Positions 1-6,869 of a stretch of 64,000 bases of DNA are shown here, one piece after another; the stretch's first letter is position 1; every line of letters begins with the position of its first letter. Origin of the DNA: Sphingobacterium thalpophilum (GTDB taxonomy: Bacteria; Bacteroidota; Bacteroidia; Sphingobacteriales; Sphingobacteriaceae); assembly GCF_038396785.1 (NCBI RefSeq), contig NZ_CP151087.1, positions 4,278,001-4,342,000 of the forward strand, in the 5' to 3' direction. A program made the position numbers and the translations under genes. Under the pieces are notes generated by a model. The model saw nothing but the letters and a program-made list of their open reading frames with translations. It was not told the origin of the DNA and did no database searches.

Positions 1-115
1 TATTTGAAATCGGACGCCAATTTACCAATGTATTGATCTGATCGAAGAATTCCTGCTTGATTTTCCGTCTTTGAACCATGTAATCAACAAAGCTAACTTT
101 TTCTGTCTTTTCCAT
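1..115 (-). CDS. IS5-family transposase, N-terminal fragment (cut by window edge)
   Basis: The 38 visible residues start MEKTEKVSFVDYMVQRR and continue with a KQEFFDQIN...LVNWRPI stretch. Both are typical of the N-terminus of IS5-family DDE transposases. No catalytic residue is visible because the rest lies beyond base 1. The family call rests on recognition of this short segment only. Confidence 0.5.
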   Translation of the reverse strand, partial: MEKTEKVSFVDYMVQRRKIKQEFFDQINTLVNWRPISN

Positions 116-203
116 ACCTTAAATATAACGAAAATCAACAAGAAACAAATTAAAAACTTGAATATCAATAAAATAAAAACCAAACACTTTTGCAACGGTC
201 TTT
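1..203 (-). mobile_element. End of an IS5-family-like insertion sequence, runs off window
   Basis: The sequence up to base 203 is foreign to the IS4-family copy that begins at 204. It carries the first codons of a transposase on the minus strand and a short A/T-rich leader. The terminal bases beside the junction read AAGACCGTTGCAAAAG on the minus strand and would be the terminal repeat, but the other end lies outside the window, so this cannot be verified. The element appears to have inserted into, or recombined with, the IS4-family element. Confidence 0.55.
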
Positions 204-424
204 ACACCTAAGTGGTTCAGATTACCAGTGGTACTGCGTAGACCGTTACTAATATCACGAACTGAATCTGCCGAGGAAAAATGACAGAAAAGCATACTGA
301 CTAGATGCGTCCAGCTGTTGATCCCTTTCTGATGTTTGTCACTTTTGTGCTTTGAAACCAAATCTTTGAATAATTCGCGGTCGATAAGAGATAAAATCTG
401 ACTAAAAACATTTAAATTTATCAT
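204..424 (-). pseudogene. IS4-family transposase, 5' fragment only
   Basis: The first about 73 residues (MINLNVFSQILSL...LNHLG) match the N-terminal domain of the intact transposase at 4754-5929. After base 204 the frame runs into the neighbouring IS5-like sequence. All DDE catalytic residues are absent, so the fragment cannot be an active transposase. The start codon is retained directly next to the leader hairpin. Confidence 0.85.
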
Positions 425-484
425 GGCGGTGTGTTATAATTTTGCAATTTAAATATAGCAACTTTGCTATATCCAAACACCGCC
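425..484 (-). promoter_or_regulatory. Nested inverted repeat in the transposase leader (truncated copy)
   Basis: An outer pair GGCGGTGT (425-432) and ACACCGCC (477-484) encloses an inner 9-bp pair ATATAGCAA (453-461) and TTGCTATAT (464-472). The outer stem abuts the transposase start codon at 422-424. The complete copy at 5930-5989 keeps both stems although the inner stem differs in sequence. Confidence 0.6.
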
Positions 485-623
485 ACTTTTTAAACGTTTA
501 GGACGCAAGTGTTGTCTTAGTATCTTGGTTGTCTCAAATATAGTTTTTTTGTTTTATTATTTTATTTTTCTTTGTTTAAATTTATTATTGTTTTTTTAAC
601 CAAATTATTAGTGTTCACGTCAT

Positions 624-842
624 ATGCCGTTTATAAAAATTATGAAAACACACCGTAAGTTATTTTTTCTTTACTGCCTTATTATGCTAGTAATTATATT
701 AAGTCAGCAACTTATTGCCCTTTACTTTCGAGGTGAAGTAGCGGAGTTCACTACAGGTCGGATAATCGCAACCTTTATTTATCTGATCATGGGAGCATTA
801 ACGCTTACATTTGTGGAAATAAAGACAAAGAGAACTAAATAG
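624..842 (+). CDS. Small membrane protein, unknown
   Basis: This is a 72-residue protein with two predicted membrane helices (about residues 12-33 and 46-64), a basic N-terminus and a lysine/arginine-rich tail. No family is recognised. An in-frame ATG six codons later (642, MKTHRK) may be the true start. It is the first gene after the truncated IS end and lies in an A/T-rich stretch, which is compatible with a horizontally acquired or relic gene. Confidence 0.4.
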   Translation: MPFIKIMKTHRKLFFLYCLIMLVIILSQQLIALYFRGEVAEFTTGRIIATFIYLIMGALTLTFVEIKTKRTK

Positions 843-927
843 ATTAGAATCTCTAAATATAGCTGCTATAACCGCAGAAAGTGATACCTGGGGAAATATG
901 GGAAAGCTGATTATTTAACCAAAACAA

Positions 928-1443
928 ATGATGAAAAGATTATTGTTTCTTGCCTCTTTGGCTGTTTTCTTTATGATGGGATGTCAGAAAGAAAAAGACG
1001 AGTTGAATCCTCTTTTGGGCGATTGGAAAATTAAAAGTATTTATATGAAATACACCGATCCGGTTAATGGCTTAGTAGAGGAAACTGTAGATGTAAATAA
1101 ATTTCTGTCTGAACGAGGGTTCTATCCTACGTTAGTTAAGGAAATACATTTCTTCGATAAAGATAGTGTGATATTTATAGCTCCTGAACGTGGTAGTGTT
1201 TTCTCAATTGGTGAAAAATATCATATTCAAGATCCGGGTCAGTCAAGTGAAGAATCAAGAGGTACCTTCGGATTGGAAGGTAATTTTATCAATGTTCAGT
1301 TCAAATATGATGGTGGACAATCAAATTCCAAATACCGTTATGCTCTTGACAAGGGAGGACTTCAATTGATAACAAGGGATATTGATCAAAAAGTAGAGGG
1401 ACGACAGGTAACCCATAAAGAAATTTGGTTTTTGGAGAAATGA
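928..1443 (+). CDS. Lipocalin-like lipoprotein, unknown function
   Basis: This 171-residue protein begins with a lipoprotein signal peptide: a hydrophobic stretch followed by MMGC, with Cys19 as the likely acylated residue, so the mature protein should be membrane-anchored. After it comes LLGDWKIKSIYMKY, the opening of the small lipocalin-like proteins frequent in Bacteroidota, followed by alternating beta-strand-like segments and a C-terminal KEIWFLEK. Two ATG codons are adjacent (928 and 931). A terminator follows 18 bp after the stop, so it is probably transcribed alone. Ligand and role are unknown. Confidence 0.6.
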   Translation: MMKRLLFLASLAVFFMMGCQKEKDELNPLLGDWKIKSIYMKYTDPVNGLVEETVDVNKFLSERGFYPTLVKEIHFFDKDSVIFIAPERGSVFSIGEKYHIQDPGQSSEESRGTFGLEGNFINVQFKYDGGQSNSKYRYALDKGGLQLITRDIDQKVEGRQVTHKEIWFLEK

Positions 1444-1460
1444 GATAACAAAATATTGCA

Positions 1461-1489
1461 GAGCCATTCTTTCGGGAATGGCTTTTTTC
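1461..1489 (+). terminator. Rho-independent terminator after the lipoprotein gene
   Basis: A hairpin with arms AGCCATTC and GAATGGCT and a six-base loop is followed by a run of six T. An almost identical hairpin ends the pseudogene at 2598. Confidence 0.8.
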
Positions 1490-1533
1490 TTTCTAATTCC
1501 AAGATGGTGTAACGAAATTTAATTTGTCAATAA

Positions 1534-1556
1534 TTTGTACGTATCTTTGTACAGAT
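1534..1556 (+). promoter_or_regulatory. Probable YefM-YoeB operator overlapping the promoter
   Basis: Two TGTAC motifs, TGTACG at 1536 and the palindrome TGTACA at 1548, lie exactly 12 bp apart just upstream of yefM. From family knowledge, the YefM-YoeB complex binds paired palindromes with TGTACA cores, so autoregulation is likely. A TAnnTTTG-type -7 element (TATCTTTG, 1542-1549) overlaps the motifs, so binding would block the polymerase. Confidence 0.55.
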
Positions 1557-1569
1557 AAAAGTACTTGTT

Positions 1570-1824
1570 ATGTTGATTGCTAGTGTATCTGATTTCCGGA
1601 AAGACATAAAACGCTATCTGGATAAGGTTTCCAAAAACTTTGAAACCTTAATTATTAATCGAGGTAAAGATTCGGGTATTGTTGTTATGTCGCTTGAAGA
1701 ATATAATTCCTTGATGGCAACAAACCATGAATTATCTTCCCGAACAAATGAACAGCGTCTTGATGCAGCGATTGAAAAGTTGAAAGCTGGAAACTCGTTT
1801 GAGAAGCAGTTGTCGGAGGAGTAA
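1570..1824 (+). CDS. yefM: Type II antitoxin, Phd/YefM family
   Basis: This 84-residue protein has the Phd/YefM fold signature: SVSDFRKDIKRYLDKV at the N-terminus for DNA binding, then an I/V-rich strand (SGIVVMSLEEYNSL), then a flexible acidic C-terminus (residues 60-84) that would wrap the toxin. It should neutralise YoeB and repress its own promoter together with the toxin. The stop codon lies one base before the yoeB start and the ribosome-binding GGAGGAG is embedded in its last codons, so the two are translationally coupled. Confidence 0.85.
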   Translation: MLIASVSDFRKDIKRYLDKVSKNFETLIINRGKDSGIVVMSLEEYNSLMATNHELSSRTNEQRLDAAIEKLKAGNSFEKQLSEE

Positions 1825-1825
1825 T

Positions 1826-2083
1826 ATGAAGTATGTTTTCGTGGATGAATCTTGGGAAGATTATCTGTACTGGCAACAGACAGATAAGAAGAAACTGAAA
1901 AAGATCAACGAACTGTTGAAAGATATCGCAAGGACCCCATTCGAAGGGTTGGGTAAGCCGGAACCCTTAAAACATAAGTATTCCGGATTCTGGTCACATC
2001 GCATTGATGAGGAACACCGACTGATCTACAAATACGAGGAAAACCAAATTTTAATTGCTAAATGCAGGTTCCATTATGATTGA
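1826..2083 (+). CDS. yoeB: Type II toxin, YoeB family ribosome-dependent mRNA endonuclease
   Basis: The 85-residue protein shows the full YoeB pattern: VDESWEDYLYWQQTDKK at the start, LLKDIARTPFEGLGKPEPLKH in the centre, WSHRIDEEHRLIYKY, and the C-terminal CRFHYD. The central Glu, the Arg of the HRI/HRL strands and the C-terminal His-Tyr correspond to residues used in mRNA cleavage in this family. The start at 1826 follows GGAGGAG by a few bases and gives the normal family length. Nothing suggests inactivation, so the pair is probably functional. Confidence 0.9.
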   Translation: MKYVFVDESWEDYLYWQQTDKKKLKKINELLKDIARTPFEGLGKPEPLKHKYSGFWSHRIDEEHRLIYKYEENQILIAKCRFHYD

Positions 2084-2115
2084 TCAAGAGATAGCTAAAG
2101 AATATTGAGTCTTGA

Positions 2116-2598
2116 ACAAATCTAAAAAATTGTAAAAGATTTATTCTGATGAAGCATCTTGATGAGTTGGACGGATTACCTAAATATTTGGATAAAGGAA
2201 TATTCTCGCGTATTTTCATCCGACTTAATAATATGTATAAAGCGGATGAGAGATCGCTAAACTTCTTTCGTATTGAAATTTAGCTTAGTTTTGCCATAGG
2301 AGAACTGGCAAATTTAACGCCGGAAGAGAAAATGGCATACATATCAAGCTTGGAACAAAAACGTGTCTATAATGCCACGATTGCATATGCTGAAAAGGAA
2401 GGTATGGAAAAGGGTATGGAGAAAGGTATGGAAAGAGGTTTAGAGCAAGGTCGATTGGAAGAGCGTGCCAAAGCTGAAGCTGAGAAATTAGCTGAAAAGC
2501 TTAAATCAGCGTTAGAATTTAAGAAAATTGGTGTAGCTGTAGAAGATATTGCTAAGGCTTTAGGGCTGACTATCGAACAGGTAGAGGAGCTGAAATAG
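2116..2598 (+). pseudogene. Rpn/PD-(D/E)XK nuclease-family transposase, C-terminal remnant with an internal stop
   Basis: One frame is open from 2116 to 2598 except for a single TAG at 2281. It reads LKHLDELDGLPK-like sequence (from 2149), then ELANLTPEEKMAYISSLEQKR, then a glutamate/lysine-rich coiled segment with tandem EKGM repeats, then a short helical tail. This is the C-terminal layout of the Rpn-type recombination-promoting nucleases of Bacteroidota. The N-terminal PD-(D/E)XK nuclease domain is absent. An ATG at 2332 could still yield an 88-residue coiled-coil peptide, but I regard the locus as decayed. Confidence 0.7.
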
Positions 2599-2623
2599 AA
2601 TTTTTTATTTATAAAATATTTTT

Positions 2624-2654
2624 GGAGCCATTCTTTCGGGAGTGGCTTTTTTTT
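2624..2654 (+). terminator. Rho-independent terminator after the Rpn remnant
   Basis: A hairpin with AGCCATTC and GAGTGGCT arms is followed by a run of T. Seventeen bases including the loop are identical to the terminator at 1461. Confidence 0.75.
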
Positions 2655-2910
2655 GTATTTAGCCATCATAACCAGTTACCTAATTATGATGGCTGAGTAA
2701 AATATATAAGCAAATATTTGAATCCCAGCACTGCAGAATCATTGATTATCGCCACCACTCAAAATTCTTTTGAGAGGGGAAGTGAAAATATGGAGGAGGA
2801 AGACTAAAGCTTTCGTATATAGTATTAAAGGGGTAGAGGTATAGCGTCTTTACCACGTCTTTGAAGAATTGTAGAACTTGTAATTTCAATGGAGTTTGTC
2901 TTCCTCTCCG
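2655..2910. other. Intergenic stretch, nothing recognised
   Basis: No convincing coding frame, RNA or repeat was seen here. It separates the Rpn remnant from the convergent XRE regulator. Confidence 0.4.
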
Positions 2911-3156
2911 TTAATCACTTGGCTTATCCACCTTAGAGAAATCTAAAAGATCATTTGGGGTCACTCCAAGTGCATCTGATATCTGGACCAGAATAAATGC
3001 TGTAGGGTTTGCTCCCTGACGTTCATAACGATTTATAAATTGTTTATCTTTATTTAATATGGAAGCTAGCTCTCCCTGTTCTATTTTTTTCTCAATTCGA
3101 AGTTGTTCAATACGTTTTCCTAATTTGGTGCGAAATGCTTTTTGATTTTGATCCAT
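2911..3156 (-). CDS. XRE-family helix-turn-helix regulator
   Basis: The 81-residue protein is essentially one HTH_3 domain. It has LGKRIEQLRIEKKIEQGELA as helices 1-2, then FINRYERQGANPTAFILVQISDALGVTPNDLLDF as the recognition and C-terminal helices. It should be a small DNA-binding repressor. It is transcribed away from the promoter at 3198-3229 and may control that divergent unit. Single-domain XRE proteins of this size also serve as antitoxins, but no toxin partner is adjacent. Confidence 0.8.
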   Translation of the reverse strand: MDQNQKAFRTKLGKRIEQLRIEKKIEQGELASILNKDKQFINRYERQGANPTAFILVQISDALGVTPNDLLDFSKVDKPSD

Positions 3157-3197
3157 TTAGTTAAAATCGACATATTGAAAAAAAAATGGTCAACAAA

Positions 3198-3229
3198 TTT
3201 GTTTACTATTGTGTTGTTTTTTATATTTG
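3198..3229 (+). promoter_or_regulatory. Bacteroidota-type promoter reading into the structured element
   Basis: TTTG at 3198-3201 and TATATTTG at 3222-3229 are separated by 20 bases, matching the -33 TTTG and -7 TAnnTTTG elements known from this phylum. Transcription would begin near 3236 and run into the nested inverted repeats at 3313-3437. Confidence 0.55.
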
Positions 3230-3312
3230 TCTCATTAGTTTGTTAATTAGAATATGATATAAGTTTTAATTAAAATATTGAAAATATAGATATTTAAAAG
3301 TCTTGCAGCTCC

Positions 3313-3437
3313 ATTCTCAGGCCAAGTGGCAAGGCAGCAGAAATATCTCACGCTTTCAATGAAAAGTGCTATTTTTGCATTTAATTCATTGAAGTGTGGG
3401 GCTGCTGTTCACCCGGCGCAACTTTAGGCCTGAGAAT
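3313..3437 (+). ncRNA. Candidate structured RNA: three nested inverted repeats
   Basis: Three arm pairs are nested in the right order. The outer pair ATTCTCAGGCC (3313-3323) and GGCCTGAGAAT (3427-3437) is a perfect 11-bp match. The middle pair is CAGCAG (3335-3340) with CTGCTG (3402-3407). The inner pair CACGCTTTCAATGAA (3349-3363) and TTCATTGAAGTGTG (3385-3398) has one bulge and one mismatch. Together they fold into one long hairpin of 125 nt. It could be a regulatory leader or small RNA, or alternatively a MITE-like element, although no target duplication was seen. Confidence 0.5.
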
Positions 3438-3782
3438 CTTTTGGAGCACGGGATGCAGCCCCCTCTTTAATTTAGCTGCCTTCCAGCAAGACTCGTTTAA
3501 CCATAAAAACGAGTTATGAACAAAAAGCAACAATCAAAAAACATCATTGCGGCCCCCGAGTAGCTCGGATGGTCTGGACAAATAAGATTTGTCTTCCCTT
3601 GCCATGGAACGCGTAATGCCAATATATATACCTTTGTGACCCCTCAATCAAACGCGCTCTGGCTTCCCAGAATGAATTAATTTTTACTTATGTAACCTGA
3701 GCATAGTCAGGCCCCGTAAAAAACTGATTTCGGTCGGAAAGGGACTCTATGTGCTTTAGGTTGCGGTTTGCAATACTGAAAT
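3438..3782 (+). other. Non-coding leader before the 124-aa gene
   Basis: This stretch has no long frame. It contains a 15-codon open frame at 3516-3563 (MNKKQQSKNIIAAPE) that could be a leader peptide, though this is weak. Its base composition is more G/C-rich than the adjacent A/T-rich spacer, which suggests constraint. It may belong to the same transcript as the structured element upstream. Confidence 0.3.
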
Positions 3783-4157
3783 ATGAACAGGATTTTGGCG
3801 CTACAATTCGCTTTTGACCGTTTGATTTATGATGTTCACAAGGCCGATTACGACCCTATAAAGGAGATCGAAACGTTTTGGAATAGATATGCACTGGATA
3901 CAATATCTGACAATATCTTGGAGCTATTGGGTGCATATGTGAATGACGAAATGCAAAAAGACTGGTCTTACATAGATGAAGAGATGTACGAGTTCGCAAC
4001 GGAATTGTATCGTGTATTGATCGCATACTGTGTCGCCAATTATCGCCCTACCGATCTCACCAAGCTCGAACTCTCGGCCAAAGCCAGGGAACGTATAGCC
4101 AAGGAGTTGGAAATGAGCAAAAAAATCGTTGACTTTTTCGGTCGTTTATCGAAATAA
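3783..4157 (+). CDS. Unknown 124-residue helical protein of the TlpA-SusCD cassette
   Basis: I do not recognise the family. The protein is soluble, without a signal peptide, acidic in the first 80 residues and basic near the end, and looks all-helical. It ends 18 bp before the start of the split TlpA frame on the same strand, so the two are probably cotranscribed with the SusC/SusD genes downstream. Its place at the head of an uptake operon suggests a regulatory or chaperone role, but this is inference from position only. Confidence 0.55.
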   Translation: MNRILALQFAFDRLIYDVHKADYDPIKEIETFWNRYALDTISDNILELLGAYVNDEMQKDWSYIDEEMYEFATELYRVLIAYCVANYRPTDLTKLELSAKARERIAKELEMSKKIVDFFGRLSK

Positions 4158-4175
4158 CCACTAACAAACAAGATT

Positions 4176-4667
4176 ATGAATACCCTTAAATTATTAGCCT
4201 TCCTAAGGCTTTATATCAGCTATATATTTCAAGTGCTTGCCAAACACTACTTAAGAACAAGGCCTGTGCAAATCAAGCGAATGTTAAGGCCACTTTCTTC
4301 TGTCTTTTGCCTGACCAACTTCGCCCCAACTTCTGCCTTTTATGCTATTGGCTCCGAGTTTTCATCGGGATTTCATCGGGCCATACCGATTAAAACCCGA
4401 TGCCGACCCGATGAAAATCCGATGAAATGTAGAAATTCGGCAGGTATTGGTCGGGTAATGCTCTGTTGCATCGCAGTAGTTTCTATGTTTAGTTTATCGG
4501 CTCAGACGCCCCGCAAGGACAGTGGGGCGGATGGGCTAAATAGCATCAAGCCATTACAGATCGGTGATACGATCCCAGAAGTACTATGGAAAATGCCACT
4601 TGCTGTCATCAACCATCCCGATGGAAAGGAAATAATTTCTTTATCCGATTACAAAGACAAGAAACTA
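4176..4667 (+). pseudogene. TlpA-like thiol oxidoreductase, 5' part, disrupted by IS4-family element
   Basis: This is the front part of a gene continued at 6026. It holds a long basic leader, then a signal-peptide-like segment (CIAVVSMFSLSAQ) and the beginning of an AhpC/TSA-TlpA domain (IGDTIPEVLW...ISLSDYKDKKL). Joining 4667 directly to 6026 restores the frame and gives KDKKL-IILDFWSTWCGSC, the thioredoxin active site. The start may be 4176 (442 residues when restored) or ATG 4422 (360 residues), which would place the signal peptide at the N-terminus as expected for an exported TlpA protein. In the present sequence the product stops shortly inside the IS. Confidence 0.85.
4360..4427 (+). 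repeat. 21-bp inverted repeat overlapping a possible tlpA start codon
   Basis: The arms at 4360-4380 and 4407-4427 match at 19 of 21 positions and are separated by 26 bases. Each arm itself repeats an ATTTCATCGGG-like unit. The right arm covers the ATG at 4422. If translation starts there, the hairpin would hide the initiation region; if translation starts at 4176, it is a coding repeat. Confidence 0.6.
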
Positions 4668-4753
4668 CACATCTGTCCTAAATAAATTTTAGGATTCGAT
4701 TTCTGTGGTACAAGCATAGCTTTTTTCATCATTTCGATATTGACCCCTATTTT

Positions 4754-5929
4754 TCAATCTGCGAAGATCTTTAGCTGTCCCTTTTTTCCTTTTATAGGCG
4801 GCCTGAGAAAGGGATCATCTATCCATTGCCAGATGTTTATTTTCACGAAGATATTCATTCTGATGAATGCGACCAGATTGGACAGGTTCCAGTCATATTT
4901 GGCCTTTTTTTGTAAGTATTTTAACAGTAATATGCCAATGAGTGAAGTCCAGATCTGGATCATCACTGCATTTTCAGAAGTCCCTATGAATGTCGATACT
5001 TTTAAGCGCTGCTTTAGATGCTTGAAGAAGACTTCGATATGCCAGCGTTGTTTATAGATGTTTGCCACCAAAGAAGCCTTCCACTTCGTATTATTGGTCA
5101 AAAAGTGGTACTCATTGCCAGTGGTGCTGTCCCAAAAGTGGATCAGGCGTAACGGTGTGGAATTGTATTTATTGCGGGCAGCGCCGGAAAGCTCAATGAG
5201 CTCATCCTTAAGGATGCCCTTTTCCTTAAGGGCATCGCTCTGGTAGGACTTGATAACGTTGTACTTCATGTTCACTTTACTCCTGGTAACAAAATAACAA
5301 CCCCTGCTGTCCAAATCCCCAAGCCAGCTGTAATCCACGTAGCCACGGTCCACTACCACCACGCTTCCCTTGGAAAAACTGTAACTACCGGCTCGCTGGC
5401 TCTCATGTACTTTTCCATCGGTAATCTGCATAAAAACAGGTAGGCAGCCATCATAATCCAAGACAGTGTGCAGCTTTACGGCACCTTTGGTGCTGCGAAA
5501 CTTTGCCCAGTCAAATACAGATAGACATAAGGGGATGATGCTTGCATCCATCAGATATACTTTACGCTTTAGCTGACCAAGATCTTTGCGAAAATGGGTG
5601 TCCTTTTGCCAAAGCCTATCCAAAACAGAATAGTAAAGATCTTTGAAAAGTTCATGGGTACGGTGTGTGTTGATATAGGATATATTAGACTTACTTGGAG
5701 CTCTTACTACACCTAAGTGGTTCAGATTACCAGTGGTACTGCGTAGACCGTTACTAATATCACGAACCGAATCTGCCGAGGAAAAATGACAGAAAAGCAT
5801 ACTGACTAGATGCGTCCAGCTGTTGATCCCTTTCTGATGTTTGTCACTTTTGTGCTTTGAAACCAAATCTTTGAATAATTCGCGGTCGATAAGAGATAAA
5901 ATCTGACTAAAAACATTTAAATTTATCAT
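4754..5929 (-). CDS. IS4-family DDE transposase
   Basis: The 391-residue enzyme has an N-terminal DUF4372-like DNA-binding region (residues 1-75) followed by the DDE domain. Visible catalytic segments are LMDAS (first Asp), VVVDRGYVDYSWL (second Asp) and YKQRWHIEVFFKHLK (the Y-R-E signature with the catalytic Glu). Length and motif order are normal for the family. The frame is intact, so it should be able to excise and insert the element. Its start codon directly abuts the leader stem at 5930. Confidence 0.9.
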   Translation of the reverse strand: MINLNVFSQILSLIDRELFKDLVSKHKSDKHQKGINSWTHLVSMLFCHFSSADSVRDISNGLRSTTGNLNHLGVVRAPSKSNISYINTHRTHELFKDLYYSVLDRLWQKDTHFRKDLGQLKRKVYLMDASIIPLCLSVFDWAKFRSTKGAVKLHTVLDYDGCLPVFMQITDGKVHESQRAGSYSFSKGSVVVVDRGYVDYSWLGDLDSRGCYFVTRSKVNMKYNVIKSYQSDALKEKGILKDELIELSGAARNKYNSTPLRLIHFWDSTTGNEYHFLTNNTKWKASLVANIYKQRWHIEVFFKHLKQRLKVSTFIGTSENAVMIQIWTSLIGILLLKYLQKKAKYDWNLSNLVAFIRMNIFVKINIWQWIDDPFLRPPIKGKKGQLKIFAD

Positions 5930-5989
5930 GGCGGTGTGTTATAATTTTGTGATTTAAATATAGCGATCTCGCTATATCAAAACACCGCC
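5930..5989 (-). promoter_or_regulatory. Nested inverted repeat in the transposase leader (complete copy)
   Basis: The outer arms GGCGGTGT (5930-5937) and ACACCGCC (5982-5989) enclose ATATAGCGA (5958-5966) and TCGCTATAT (5969-5977). Compared with the copy at 425-484, one inner base pair changed from A-T to G-C on both sides, so the stem is conserved by covariation. A transcript reading in from outside would place the start codon at the foot of the stem. Confidence 0.65.
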
Positions 5990-6025
5990 ATTTTTTAAAC
6001 GTTTAGGACGCAAGTGAAGAAACTA

Positions 6026-6862
6026 ATCATACTTGATTTTTGGTCTACCTGGTGCGGTTCCTGTATAGCAGCCATGCCGAGGTTCCATATTTTAAATGAT
6101 ATGTTCGAGGCAGATTTGGAAATTCTGCCGATCAATAGGCAATCCAAACGGCATATCGAAACTTTTTCCAGAGGTAATAAGATATTGGATTCCCTAAGAT
6201 TATATTCCGTTACAGATGCGGAAGCTGTTTCATTATTTTTTCCGCATAAAATGGTTCCCCACGAAGTCTGGATCAAAGATAGTATTGTCCAAGGAATCAC
6301 ATATGCTCGGGATGTCAATGAGGAAACGATCAAAAAGATCCTTGAAACCGGAGTCCTGAAGACCACCAGTAAAATAGATCAATTGGACTTTGACAGCAAC
6401 AAGGCATTTTTGATTGATAATAACGGAGGTAGTGATTCTACTTTTAAGTACAGGAGCATTTTTACCCCATTTAAAAAAGGGATACCATCAAGAACAAGTA
6501 TAGTTATTGGAGCAAATAGAGAAAAATGGCGCATGTCGGCAACCAATATGGGTATATTGGGTCTTTTTGGACTGGCATTTCCTCAATTGAATCGCCTTCC
6601 ACAGGAGCAGCTAATCATCAATTTCCCTAAAGATAAATTAAAGAGGCAAAAGGACGATGGGTTGTCAATTGAAGCTTGGAACGCTGAAAATTTATATTGT
6701 TATGAACTCAATGTCCCACCAATGGATAACGAGCAATGGCGGAAAATGATCAGGCAGGATCTCGAAAGATACCTTGGTCTTGTAGGCCGTATTGAGTATC
6801 GAAATGGTGCCGAATATTTTGTGCTAGAACAAGTTGAAAGAAAATACAATACTATAAAATAG
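6026..6862 (+). pseudogene. TlpA-like thiol oxidoreductase, 3' part, separated from its start
   Basis: This part holds the thioredoxin active site WCGSC (with FWSTWCGSCIAAMPRF), the cis-Pro region, and a C-terminal extension ending in LNVPPMDNEQWRKMIRQDL...RIEYRNGAEYFVLEQ that resembles the tail of SusC-linked TlpA proteins. A chance ATG created at the IS junction (6014) keeps a 282-residue frame open, but it lacks a signal peptide, so any product would stay in the cytoplasm. The stop is 7 bp before susC, so the genes form one operon. The IS is likely polar on the SusCD genes unless it supplies a promoter. Confidence 0.85.
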
Positions 6863-6869
6863 TCAAGAG

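Larger units (their letters stand above)
204..511 (-). mobile_element. Truncated IS4-family element (second copy of the IS at 4668-6016)
   Basis: Bases 204-511 align base for base with 5709-6016 of the complete element, with a constant offset of 5505. This includes the start of the transposase, its leader and the terminal repeat ending in GTG. The coding part is nearly identical to the complete copy, while most differences fall in the leader. The remaining roughly 1 kb, including the catalytic domain, is missing and replaced by the IS5-like end at 203. Confidence 0.85.
4668..6016 (-). mobile_element. Complete IS4-family insertion sequence, 1349 bp
   Basis: The ends are CACATCTGTCCTAAA on the left and, read inward from the right, CACTTGCGTCCTAAA, matching at 12 of 15 positions. 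The element is flanked by the 9-bp direct repeat AAGAAACTA at 4659-4667 and 6017-6025, in line with the 7-12 bp duplications of IS4-family elements. It holds a single full-length transposase gene. It interrupts the TlpA-like gene. The intact flanks and full reading frame suggest a recent, possibly still active insertion. Confidence 0.92.

Noticed and set aside
2400..2450. Tandem GGTATGGAAAAG repeats as a satellite
   Set aside because: They encode the EKGM heptad-like coiled region usual in Rpn-type proteins, so the coding origin explains them.
4740..5246. Plus-strand open frames inside the IS4-family element
   Set aside because: They run opposite to the well-supported transposase and show no family resemblance; they are shadows of it.
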